Shown here piece after piece: positions 1 through 5,601 of a stretch of DNA of 5,735 bases. The position numbers and the translations under genes were made by a program. The stretch is from NCBI GenBank assembly GCA_030623035.1, contig JAUXFK010000187.1:1-5735 (forward strand), read 5' to 3'. The stretch comes from Deltaproteobacteria bacterium. GTDB taxonomy: Bacteria > Desulfobacterota > UBA8473. The notes below the pieces were generated by a model that ran no database searches, was not told where the DNA came from, and saw nothing but the letters and a program-made list of their open reading frames with translations. Position 1 is the stretch's first letter, and each line of letters opens with the position of its first letter.

Positions 1-394
1 TCATCTTTTCCTTTATATAAGCTACCTCGTCAAAATCATTAAACTGGAAAGGAAGTTGCATTACGCCCATGTTCGGAACGGTACTTTCGACTCCAGAGCC
101 GTCTAGAATGCACCCTTGAAGCTGATCGATCTGCATCTTTGCTAACCAATCCCTATTATCTCCCATGATACCCCCATGATACCAGACAAAAGCAACTTCT
201 CCGTCTGTCGCCCGCTCAAGACCATCACAGACATCACGATTTATAAACTTTGCAAGGGTTATTCCCTCAGGGGAGTTGCTGGCCATCTTCCATTTTACCT
301 TCGGTTCTCCAGGCTGTGCCTCAGAGATACTTGTCCAATAAACAAACGATACCAATAAAACAAAAGTAACAATAAAAAATCTCCTTAAAGTCAT
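1..394 (-). CDS. TRAP transporter solute-binding protein (DctP-type), N-terminal part
   Basis: This is the first 131 codons of a periplasmic solute-binding protein of a TRAP transporter, which captures a substrate (often an organic acid) for an ion-driven DctQM permease. The frame is open through base 1, so the rest lies outside the window. A signal peptide is visible: LRRFF, a hydrophobic stretch, then a likely cut after SEA and before QPGEP. The mature start (KVKWKMASNSPEG) and the later stretch VWYHGGIMGDNRDWLAKMQ, followed by QLQGCILDG and MQLPFQF, match the DctP pattern in which a Gly-rich turn precedes a 'kM..gqlq' helix and a 'lP..F' strand. I chose the ATG at 394 because AGGAG lies 9 nt upstream; an in-frame ATG at 400 is possible, but only 3 nt from the AGGAG. 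The substrate cannot be told from this part. A decayed relative lies just upstream (845-492). Confidence 0.85.
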   Translation of the reverse strand, partial: MTLRRFFIVTFVLLVSFVYWTSISEAQPGEPKVKWKMASNSPEGITLAKFINRDVCDGLERATDGEVAFVWYHGGIMGDNRDWLAKMQIDQLQGCILDGSGVESTVPNMGVMQLPFQFNDFDEVAYIKEKM

Positions 395-491
395 ATCCAT
401 CGTCTCCTTTCCAAAAAGTAATTCCACAGTTAAGATATATCAAAAAAAACCAACAAAACTAAAATGTAACGTCAGAAAGAGGTATAATTTA
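395..491 (-). other. AT-rich gap, possible promoter region for the TRAP gene
   Basis: This spacer separates the decayed TRAP remnant from the intact TRAP start. It is strongly AT-rich and holds a run of eight T on the minus strand (442-449). The nearest promoter-like pair on the minus strand is TTGATA, 17 nt, TACTTT, but it would start transcription almost on the Shine-Dalgarno sequence, so I do not call it. No GC-rich stem precedes the T run, so it is not a convincing terminator. A separate promoter here is plausible because the gene upstream is broken. Confidence 0.25.
404..408 (-). promoter_or_regulatory. Ribosome binding site of the TRAP solute-binding protein gene
   Basis: The minus strand reads AAAGGAGACG directly before two in-frame ATGs. 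The AGGAG core is 3 nt from the ATG at 400 and 9 nt from the ATG at 394, which favours the inner start. The two candidates differ only by Met-Asp at the N-terminus, so the signal peptide is the same either way. Confidence 0.7.
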
Positions 492-845
492 TCATTGAAA
501 CTTTTTATTTGACCGATATTCCTCTAAATACCCCAAAATCTCATCCAAAAGCTCCCTTGATTATGCCTTGCCAGTCAACTTATCCCACACGGGTCTTGTC
601 TTTTCCCTCCACACCTCTATCTCAGACGGCGTCAACCTTACCTTTTTCATGCCGTACTCAATCATCGCCTCAAACACTTCTTATTAACTGTTGCGAACAT
701 ATTCATTCAACCCCCTTTCAAATTTCGGCATCATTTCATCTAAAGCCCTGTGGTATTTCTCGGGGATTCTGTTCCATGACTTCATTGAGATTATAACACC
801 ACCCGGGCTGTATCTTAAGTTAATGGCGAGCTTCTGTATATTTCC
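492..845 (-). pseudogene. Decayed C-terminal remnant of a TRAP solute-binding protein
   Basis: Read in one frame from about 845 down to the TGA at 494-492, the minus strand encodes a typical DctP C-terminal region: LRYSPGGVIISMKSWNRIPE, then ALDEMMPKFERGL, EVFEAMIEYGMKKVRLTP, VWREKTRPVWDKLTGKA and SRELLDEILGYLEEY. The frame holds throughout but is interrupted by TAA TAA at 686-681 and TAA at 563-561. Similarity stops abruptly at the 5' end, where the sequence becomes the coding end of the NosL-like gene, so about the first two thirds of the protein is missing. There is no start codon of its own in the homologous part. CAA-to-TAA changes would explain the stops simply. This is most likely the leftover of a partial deletion or recombination. 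The intact TRAP gene just downstream suggests the locus once held two such genes. The 5' limit (835-850) is approximate. Confidence 0.8.
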
Positions 846-1290
846 ATATTCCTTCCCAATCCAGTATCCTGCCTCCATAGACCTTTTTAAACATCTCGGC
901 TTTTTCCCGAGCAGAAAAGACCAGCATAAACGGAACCATTGAACCCCTTGGACGCAGTCCACTTTCCACCAGATAAAAGGCCTTTATTGCATCAATCATA
1001 TCCCCGCTGTCATATTTATGGGTAACAGTATTATAATCACGGACCATTATAGAACTAATCTTACCCCCCTTCATCCTGGCCCTTAAAAGAACCAGGCAGT
1101 GCAAACAACAGAAAGAATACTCTCCAGGAGGGACTTCTTTAGTGCCTTCGGTTATTTGAACTGTAAATTTTGTCTCGCTTTTTTGCGCATCCATCCCACA
1201 CATAATACATCGTTGTATTGCAACGGCCAGAAAACATGGAAAAAGAATAAGACCAATAGTAAACACCAAAATTTTTTTGCTTCTCATCAT
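820..1290 (-). CDS. NosL-like periplasmic metal-binding protein
   Basis: This 156-aa protein belongs to the NosL family, whose studied members are Cu(I) chaperones for nitrous oxide reductase. Residues 5-25 form a signal sequence or anchor; no clear lipobox precedes a cysteine, so lipidation is uncertain. The mature part opens with CIMCGMD (C28, C31, M33), the family hallmark. It continues with FCCLHC (C61, C62, H64, C65), RDYNT (84-88), DAIKAFYLVESG (100-111), a conserved-type Met at M118, and a terminal F..AR.KAEMF...YGGRI block. All are features of the NosL form found in many anaerobes. The ATG at 1290 has GGAG 4 nt upstream, and an adjacent ATG at 1287 would suit it as well. It follows the 339-aa membrane protein after a 37-nt gap, so it is probably in the same operon. 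The last residues (about YTEARH) are read from the junction with the TRAP remnant, so the natural C-terminus may have been altered. No nosZ is visible, so its client is unknown. Confidence 0.85.
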   Translation of the reverse strand: MMRSKKILVFTIGLILFPCFLAVAIQRCIMCGMDAQKSETKFTVQITEGTKEVPPGEYSFCCLHCLVLLRARMKGGKISSIMVRDYNTVTHKYDSGDMIDAIKAFYLVESGLRPRGSMVPFMLVFSAREKAEMFKKVYGGRILDWEGIWKYTEARH

Positions 1291-1327
1291 TTATCTCCAA
1301 TCCTTGCTTTTTAGTTTTTCAACACAC

Positions 1328-2347
1328 TTATAAAGCCAAAACAAGATGTATCGATAAAATAATCAACCCCAAAGCCAGCATAGAGCCTGAAAATTTCAGC
1401 AACATTACCATATTTCCACTTAATCCCGGGTTAACTTCCCTGTATCTGGTAGAGGAGACAATCCAAAAATATATCAGTAACAAGACGAGACCTATGAAAA
1501 TCATGCTGAAAGATACAAGAGCATCCCATACTTCCTGGCCCAGGCAAAAGACACAGTGATGAAAGGGAAGGCCCAAAAAAAGCGGACTTATCTTGGTATG
1601 GAGGGCAAAAATAAATACAACGAGGGCAACTACAATTCCAATTGTTTCAGAGAACATGACCGATTTCTTGCCAAACCACCTTCCCCTACCAGGCAATATG
1701 CTCCTCTTTTGGGCAATCAGGAAATATACGATCTCTCCCAATATCATAAGTGCTAGAATATAGAAAATGACAACCCATATCCACGTAGATTCAGTAACAA
1801 CACGAAGGATGTCTTCTCTTGGAATATCGAATAGTGATGTGCAGCAGGAAACCTGGCGAGGAGGAGTCGAAAAGAAAAAAGTAATATCAAGAATCGTTTC
1901 AGCAAGGATGAGGACCCCCAATGGGGTAAGAAATATCAGTTTTTGCTTTATAAAGGGCTGTGTTGCTATCTGACGGTCCAACATATTCAAGATTAGCCAA
2001 TATCCATAAAGCGCAGGGAGGACCAGTTTGAGACTGCTTGCGATATAGGATGTGGGCGCGTTGATGTTATGTACGCCTACAAGGCACATGGCCCCAGGGA
2101 TCGAGATGATCATACTGTGTAAGGTCCAAAACCATAAGGGCACCATCAGAAGCCGCAAGAAAAACCCCAGGGATAATACGGTAATGATAAGGTATACCTG
2201 CTTCTCCAAACGATACTGTTCGTCTGCCTCGCTTTTGATGTCCCACTTCTTCCAGATACGAAAACCGTTTATTGCAGCGGCAAGTCCCAAGAAGAGGGAA
2301 AGGGCTGAACAGACAAGATATGTTATAATATAGTTATTCAGAATCAT
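1328..2347 (-). CDS. Eight-segment membrane protein with extracytoplasmic Cys/His motifs, unknown function
   Basis: I do not recognise a named family for this 339-aa integral membrane protein. Eight hydrophobic segments are visible at about 7-29, 51-73, 104-122, 137-158, 186-212, 233-252, 275-296 and 312-337. Positive charges cluster in the loops at 30-50 (RIWKKW), 123-136 and 213-232 (QKR...GRGRWFGKK), which are therefore cytoplasmic. The alternating loops then face the periplasm, and these hold the unusual residues: C88 and H93 in the first, SCCTSLFD (C168, C169) in the second, and FHHCVFCLGQ (H263, H264, C265, C268) in the third. These look like metal or redox sites. The ATG at 2347 is 24 nt from the ATPase stop, with only a weak GGGAAA upstream, so translation may depend on the preceding gene. 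It probably acts with the ABC transporter and the NosL-like protein, either as an extra membrane subunit or as a metal/thiol relay; this is inference from context and motifs. Confidence 0.85.
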   Translation of the reverse strand: MILNNYIITYLVCSALSLFLGLAAAINGFRIWKKWDIKSEADEQYRLEKQVYLIITVLSLGFFLRLLMVPLWFWTLHSMIISIPGAMCLVGVHNINAPTSYIASSLKLVLPALYGYWLILNMLDRQIATQPFIKQKLIFLTPLGVLILAETILDITFFFSTPPRQVSCCTSLFDIPREDILRVVTESTWIWVVIFYILALMILGEIVYFLIAQKRSILPGRGRWFGKKSVMFSETIGIVVALVVFIFALHTKISPLFLGLPFHHCVFCLGQEVWDALVSFSMIFIGLVLLLIYFWIVSSTRYREVNPGLSGNMVMLLKFSGSMLALGLIILSIHLVLAL

Positions 2348-2371
2348 GGTTTCCCGTCTAAACCTTCTCCG

Positions 2372-3037
2372 TCAACATATCTTTCCCGACTCAAAATACA
2401 CGGTACTGTCGACAAGTTTGTCCATCTCGTTTTGGGAATGATGAAACGATGCGATGATCGTTTTGCCTCTTTTCTTCAGTTCTCCCAAAATATCAACGAC
2501 TATCTTCACATGTGCCGCGTCTATATTGGAGAGGGGCTCGTCAGCAAGGATAATCCCCGGGTCGTTGATCAGAGCCCGGGCTATAGCTACCCGCTGCTGT
2601 TCTCCGCCACTTAACTCATTGGCCATAAAGTCCGCCCTGGTTTCAAGGTTCAACTCTTCCAGCAGTTTCATTGCCCTGGCCCTTCTCACCTTCTCCGAAA
2701 CACCCATCGGTACGAGGGGCAAGGAAATATTTTCCCAGGTTGTGTACCCTGAAAGAAGGTTAAATTGTTGAAATATAAAGCCGGTTTTTTCCCTCCTCAA
2801 AGCAGAGAGAAAATGATCGGGAAAGTGGGATACCTCCTCATCTCCCAGCCAGAGCCGTCCCTTGGTAATCCTTGTTAAAAAACCGATGATGTTTAAGAAA
2901 GTGGACTTGCCCGATCCTGATGGTCCGCTCAGTATCACACACTCCCCTTCTTCGATTTCAAGAGATACGTTGTCCAGCGCTCTCACCTTCACCTTGCCGG
3001 ATATGTAGTTTTTCGTCACGTTTTCTACCTTGATCAC
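2372..3037 (-). CDS. ABC transporter ATP-binding protein, LolD/MacB type
   Basis: This is the cytoplasmic ATPase subunit that powers the FtsX-type permease encoded just upstream. At 221 aa it has the length of LolD-like proteins and all expected motifs: Walker A GPSGSGKST (38-46), Q-loop FQQFNLL (Q90 or Q91), signature LSGGEQQRVAIARAL (142-156), Walker B IILADEP (162-168), D-loop near SNID (170-173), and an H-loop in SFHHSQ (H199). The motifs are complete, so the enzyme should be active. The start is a GTG at 3037, supported by GGAGG 5 nt upstream. The closest well-known relatives are LolD, MacB and other mechanotransmission-type ATPases, which drive extraction or shape change at the periplasmic side rather than classical import; the cargo here is unknown. 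The gene lies 72 nt after the permease and 24 nt before the 339-aa membrane protein. Confidence 0.95.
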   Translation of the reverse strand: MIKVENVTKNYISGKVKVRALDNVSLEIEEGECVILSGPSGSGKSTFLNIIGFLTRITKGRLWLGDEEVSHFPDHFLSALRREKTGFIFQQFNLLSGYTTWENISLPLVPMGVSEKVRRARAMKLLEELNLETRADFMANELSGGEQQRVAIARALINDPGIILADEPLSNIDAAHVKIVVDILGELKKRGKTIIASFHHSQNEMDKLVDSTVYFESGKIC

Positions 3038-3061
3038 TAAAACCTCCGGTAACCGTTCACG

Positions 3062-3078
3062 GTTGAAAAAGGTTCAAC
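3062..3078 (-). repeat. Small inverted repeat between permease and ATPase genes
   Basis: GTTGAA (3062-3067) and TTCAAC (3073-3078) can pair as a 6-bp stem with a 5-nt loop in the transcript. A second weak repeat, ACCGT-GA-ACGGT on the minus strand, lies just downstream. The same 72-nt gap also holds a 10-nt direct repeat AAACCTCCGG (plus strand 3040-3049 and 3092-3101). Its minus-strand form contains the GGAGG that serves as the ATPase ribosome site. No T tract follows, so this is not a terminator; it may affect mRNA stability or the relative yield of the two subunits. It could be chance. Confidence 0.3.
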
Positions 3079-3109
3079 GTTCCAGGGTTACAAACCTCCG
3101 GAAGATCGG

Positions 3110-4300
3110 TCAACCCCTTATGGTATCGTCAGGATCGATAATCCCTGCCAACCATGCAGGGACCGCACTTACCACCATCAACGGCATGACACCAATGACA
3201 AAAAGCAGGAGAAGCGATTGGTAATCGCAATGCACAGGCACAGGGAATTTCGGATAGATGGAGGCACATCCTATGCAATAGCCGGATATGCCCGGGGTGC
3301 CCATGAGTGCGTAGACAAACCCGAAAAGAACCCCGGTTGATGCCCCGGTGAGCCCCATAATCAGGCTCTCCATCATTCTCATCTCAATGATTTCGCCCGT
3401 CCCCCATCCAACGGCCTTTAGTATCCCTATCTCTTTGCTTACATCCACGCTAATATGGGCCGACTGTGCCCAGACCAGGAGGAGGACAGCTACGAGCAAC
3501 ATGAGCCACATGGCCTGGAAGGTTCCTCCTCTACGGCCGAAGGCCTCTTTCACCAGATCGGTTAAGGCTTTGCTGGTCAAGACCCGGGTGTTATCGGCCA
3601 TGAGGGTAATCTCCCATGCCACCATGTCGGCGTTTTCAGGAGCGTCCGTATACACAAGAAGGTCTGACGCCTCATCCTCGCCATAGCCGAAGAACAACCT
3701 GGCATCCTCAATAGAAACGATAATCAGGTCAGTGCTATACACCTGGACTATATCGTTAAGGATCCCCACCACCTCAAATTCACCTTTATTCCCCAGGGTA
3801 TCCTCGATTTGAAGCCTGTCCCCAACATCAGCCTCAAAACTCACGGCCACCCCGGCGCCAAGGACTGCCTTATTGCGGTCCCCGGGCACGAGAAAAGAAC
3901 CCGTATCCACGGTCCAGGGCAACTTCTTACCATAAAGCGCATGGTTGAGGTCTAGCCCCATCAGGGTGAAGGCTGCATCCGTCTCTTCGATCCTCAGGGG
4001 GAGGTACCCCCACACCCTTGGGATTACTTGTTTCACATGGGGGATATCCCCAATCTCGGTCTTCATATGGAGGGAGATCTTTCCCACCCGACCCGCATAT
4101 ATCCCCTGAACAGTGACATCGGGCAGGAACGCCCTGGCTACCTCAGCATCCTTCACAAATCCGCCCCGCGAAAACATCATAAAAGAAATGGTTGCCATAA
4201 CAAGGATTAAAGGTACGATAATAGCAAGGGACTTCGCCTTGTAACGGCGCAGGTTTTGTGCGGCCGTCAGACAGATATTTATGTGTTTGGGAAGGTTCAT
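3110..4300 (-). CDS. ABC transporter permease, FtsX/MacB/LolC type, with a Cys/His motif in its last periplasmic loop
   Basis: This 396-aa permease has the four-segment FtsX/MacB plan: transmembrane segment 1 at about 22-44, a large periplasmic MacB-like core domain (about 45-255), segments 2 (262-283) and 3 (308-332), a periplasmic loop (333-361) and segment 4 (362-384). Family marks are KEIGILKAVGWGTGEI (289-304) at the cytoplasmic coupling region and the C-terminal PAWLAGIIDPDDTIRG. Such permeases couple cytoplasmic ATP use to work at the periplasmic face. The odd part is the last periplasmic loop, which carries GYCIGC (C342, C345) and VHCDY (H357, C358), a possible metal or thiol site; I know of no such motif in ordinary LolCE or MacB. 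The ATG at 4300 overlaps the stop of the 112-aa gene by 4 nt (ATGA), pointing to translational coupling. Its sequence looks richer in G+C than the neighbouring genes. Confidence 0.93.
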   Translation of the reverse strand: MNLPKHINICLTAAQNLRRYKAKSLAIIVPLILVMATISFMMFSRGGFVKDAEVARAFLPDVTVQGIYAGRVGKISLHMKTEIGDIPHVKQVIPRVWGYLPLRIEETDAAFTLMGLDLNHALYGKKLPWTVDTGSFLVPGDRNKAVLGAGVAVSFEADVGDRLQIEDTLGNKGEFEVVGILNDIVQVYSTDLIIVSIEDARLFFGYGEDEASDLLVYTDAPENADMVAWEITLMADNTRVLTSKALTDLVKEAFGRRGGTFQAMWLMLLVAVLLLVWAQSAHISVDVSKEIGILKAVGWGTGEIIEMRMMESLIMGLTGASTGVLFGFVYALMGTPGISGYCIGCASIYPKFPVPVHCDYQSLLLLFVIGVMPLMVVSAVPAWLAGIIDPDDTIRG

Positions 4301-4635
4301 GGCTTCTTCTTAATAACCTTGAGTCTATAGACCTTTTCAGAGACAACCCCGGGGGTAACAACAACATCGCAATCGGAATGAAAACAGAACCCCCCGGGTA
4401 TATCACTCCGGCGGGCATAGATCCCTTCAGCGAGATTTCTTGAGGTGCAACACTGGGCAATGATCGGGATGGCAGGTCCGCCCAGAGTGTTCACTACTGC
4501 CATCCGCATCTGGGTATCCCTGGACTGTCTGTAATTTGTAGTAATGCGGTCGTTATAGAAATACAAAACTATGAAAATAATAATTGCAAACAGGATTCTT
4601 AAAATATTTTTCTCTTTAATTAATTGAAAGACCAC
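4297..4635 (-). CDS. Small membrane-anchored protein with CC and CxHxxC motifs, unknown function
   Basis: I recognise no family for this 112-aa protein. It starts with a short basic region, then one hydrophobic segment (11-27), which should act as an uncleaved anchor or signal. The rest would lie in the periplasm. That part contains QCCTS (C62, C63) and GFCFHSDCD (C84, H86, C89), four cysteines and a histidine in a very small domain, which suggests metal binding or disulfide chemistry. The C-terminus is lysine-rich (KVIKKKP). It starts at a GTG (4635) with AGGAG 8 nt upstream. Its stop overlaps the permease start in an ATGA, so the two are probably translated in a coupled way, and it likely works as a periplasmic partner of the transporter. 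The tetrapeptide CCTS recurs in the 339-aa membrane protein of the same block. Confidence 0.75.
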   Translation of the reverse strand: MVFQLIKEKNILRILFAIIIFIVLYFYNDRITTNYRQSRDTQMRMAVVNTLGGPAIPIIAQCCTSRNLAEGIYARRSDIPGGFCFHSDCDVVVTPGVVSEKVYRLKVIKKKP

Positions 4636-4674
4636 CTTCCGTGCTCCTGTTTACAGGTTCCATTGCTTCTTGCT

Positions 4675-5385
4675 TTATTCGGCATCTTTCTTTTTCTTAG
4701 CCATTAATCTTCCATAATAAGGAGACTGGGACAAATAGAGAACCGCCAACGGATTATGACCCGTCACCCTGTCCTTTACCGCCAACACAGTAATGGGAAC
4801 ACGACAATACTTAATAAACAAGGTGTCATGCCCGATGCACAGTCCTAACATAATGGCGAAATCAACTGCCTCAGAATTGAGAATCTCTGCTTGAAAAATA
4901 GGGTTGCACATGGATTCCCACTTTACGGGTCCTCTTATCTTCTGTTCCGGCTTTATTCCAATCCTTTCTTTAGGAGTGCCTCCCACCTTACAACAGACAG
5001 ACGAAACCTCAAACCCCTTGTTTTCTAAAATGTCAGTAAGCATTCGTGCTTCATTCCTCAAACCAGAGCAAAAAGCGATGCCTAACTTGTGATAATCACA
5101 TCTATTAGCAAACTGGATCAACTCTTCAATTCGTGAATTCCTGGTTCTTAAACCATCTTCCGTCCTCTCATAACATTCAAATTCCTGCAAAGATGCCTGG
5201 CACGCAAATTCCTTGACTCCTGGCCTGTCATATTCTTTAATGGTTGTTTCAACAAGATCAGGGTGTAGTCTCATTGGGCAGAAAACAGGCGCTTCATCAA
5301 ATGAAGGCACTTCATCGGCTCTTATCGAAGGGCTACACACAATCTTAGCGCATCTGGCACATTTAGGATAAGGTTCCTTCGACAT
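4675..5385 (-). CDS. DUF1847 cysteine-rich (putative metal-binding) protein
   Basis: This 236-aa soluble protein fits the DUF1847 family, which has no assigned biochemical role. The N-terminus carries CARCAKIVC (C9, C12, C17) and FCPMR (C36), a likely four-cysteine metal site. Further family features are IAFCSGLRNEA (C106), SSVCCKVGG (C131, C132), the block SMCNPIFQAEILN (C160), and the close pair GLCIGHDTLF (C183, H186) and KYCRVPITVLAVKDR (C194), followed by HNPLAVLY. In all there are 13 cysteines and no signal peptide or membrane segment, so it is probably cytoplasmic and may bind a metal or Fe-S cluster. The ATG at 5385 has GAGG 9 nt upstream. It ends 39 nt before the 112-aa gene, close enough for one transcript, but it lies after a 216-nt gap and may be the first gene of the unit. 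Its link to the transporter is by position only. Confidence 0.88.
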   Translation of the reverse strand: MSKEPYPKCARCAKIVCSPSIRADEVPSFDEAPVFCPMRLHPDLVETTIKEYDRPGVKEFACQASLQEFECYERTEDGLRTRNSRIEELIQFANRCDYHKLGIAFCSGLRNEARMLTDILENKGFEVSSVCCKVGGTPKERIGIKPEQKIRGPVKWESMCNPIFQAEILNSEAVDFAIMLGLCIGHDTLFIKYCRVPITVLAVKDRVTGHNPLAVLYLSQSPYYGRLMAKKKKDAE

Positions 5386-5465
5386 TTTTCACATCCTCTT
5401 GTCTAATCAGGTATTACTATAGACCCTTGTTTCTTCCTGAATGCACTGCCTTGCCTCACGACCAG

Positions 5466-5481
5466 GCCGATTTGAATCGGC
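5466..5481. repeat. Perfect inverted repeat (hairpin) upstream of the DUF1847 gene
   Basis: GCCGATT and AATCGGC flank a 2-nt centre, giving a realistic 6-bp stem with a 4-nt loop. No T run follows on either strand, so it is not an intrinsic terminator. It sits about 80 nt upstream of the DUF1847 start and 120 nt downstream of the NifU-type stop. An operator for a dimeric regulator or an mRNA hairpin are both possible. No clear -35/-10 pair is seen nearby; TATAGT lies closer to the gene on the minus strand without a good -35 partner. Confidence 0.4.
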
Positions 5482-5562
5482 AATATTGAATGGCATGCCT
5501 CAGGCACTGTAATAAAAGTCCTCAGTCTTTTCCAAAACTTCCACGAAGTAGAAATCCATGTC

Positions 5563-5582
5563 CTTTGTCTTTTGTCTTTTGT
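5563..5582. repeat. Short tandem repeat, 7-bp unit TTTTGTC
   Basis: Nearly three copies of a 7-bp unit (CTTTGTC, TTTTGTC, TTTTGT) lie in the gap between the NifU-type gene and the DUF1847 gene, 20 nt past the NifU-type stop. The array is short and non-coding, so it may be simple-sequence noise. It could vary in copy number between strains. Confidence 0.4.
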
Positions 5583-5601
5583 ATACCAGCAATCAATGAT
5601 A

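Noticed and set aside
442..449. Intrinsic terminator at the T8 run on the minus strand
   Set aside because: No GC-rich stem precedes the T run.
483..488. Plus-strand promoter at TATAAT
   Set aside because: No -35-like hexamer lies 16-18 nt upstream, and no plausible plus-strand gene follows.
509..796. Plus-strand frames across the window (for example 95 aa here, 112 aa at 3348-3686, 105 aa at 2454-2771)
   Set aside because: All lie opposite supported minus-strand coding sequence or the TRAP remnant. They are low-complexity, Ser/Thr/Pro-rich or otherwise without recognisable motifs.
492..845. TAA read as a sense codon (stop recoding) in the TRAP remnant
   Set aside because: Several intact genes here (NosL-like, 339-aa protein, DUF1847) end at TAA at the expected family length, so TAA is a normal stop. 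The remnant also lacks its 5' part, which fits decay.
684..962. A 92-aa minus-strand gene starting MDCVQG
   Set aside because: Its first half is only the shadow of the NosL-like gene in another frame. Only its second half is meaningful, as part of the TRAP remnant.
4143..4460. Minus-strand 105-aa frame overlapping the permease and 112-aa starts
   Set aside because: It overlaps two well-supported genes in another frame and shows no coherent domain.
820..4635. A standard nos (nitrous oxide reductase) operon
   Set aside because: Only NosL-like similarity is present. The permease is FtsX/MacB-type rather than NosY/ABC-2, the ATPase is LolD-like rather than NosF, and no NosD repeats or nosZ are seen.
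5500..5559. A 19-aa minus-strand reading frame (MDFYFVEVLEKTEDFYYSA)
   Set aside because: AAAGG sits only 2 nt before the ATG, too close for a good ribosome site. The frame is short and matches nothing I know, so it may be chance.
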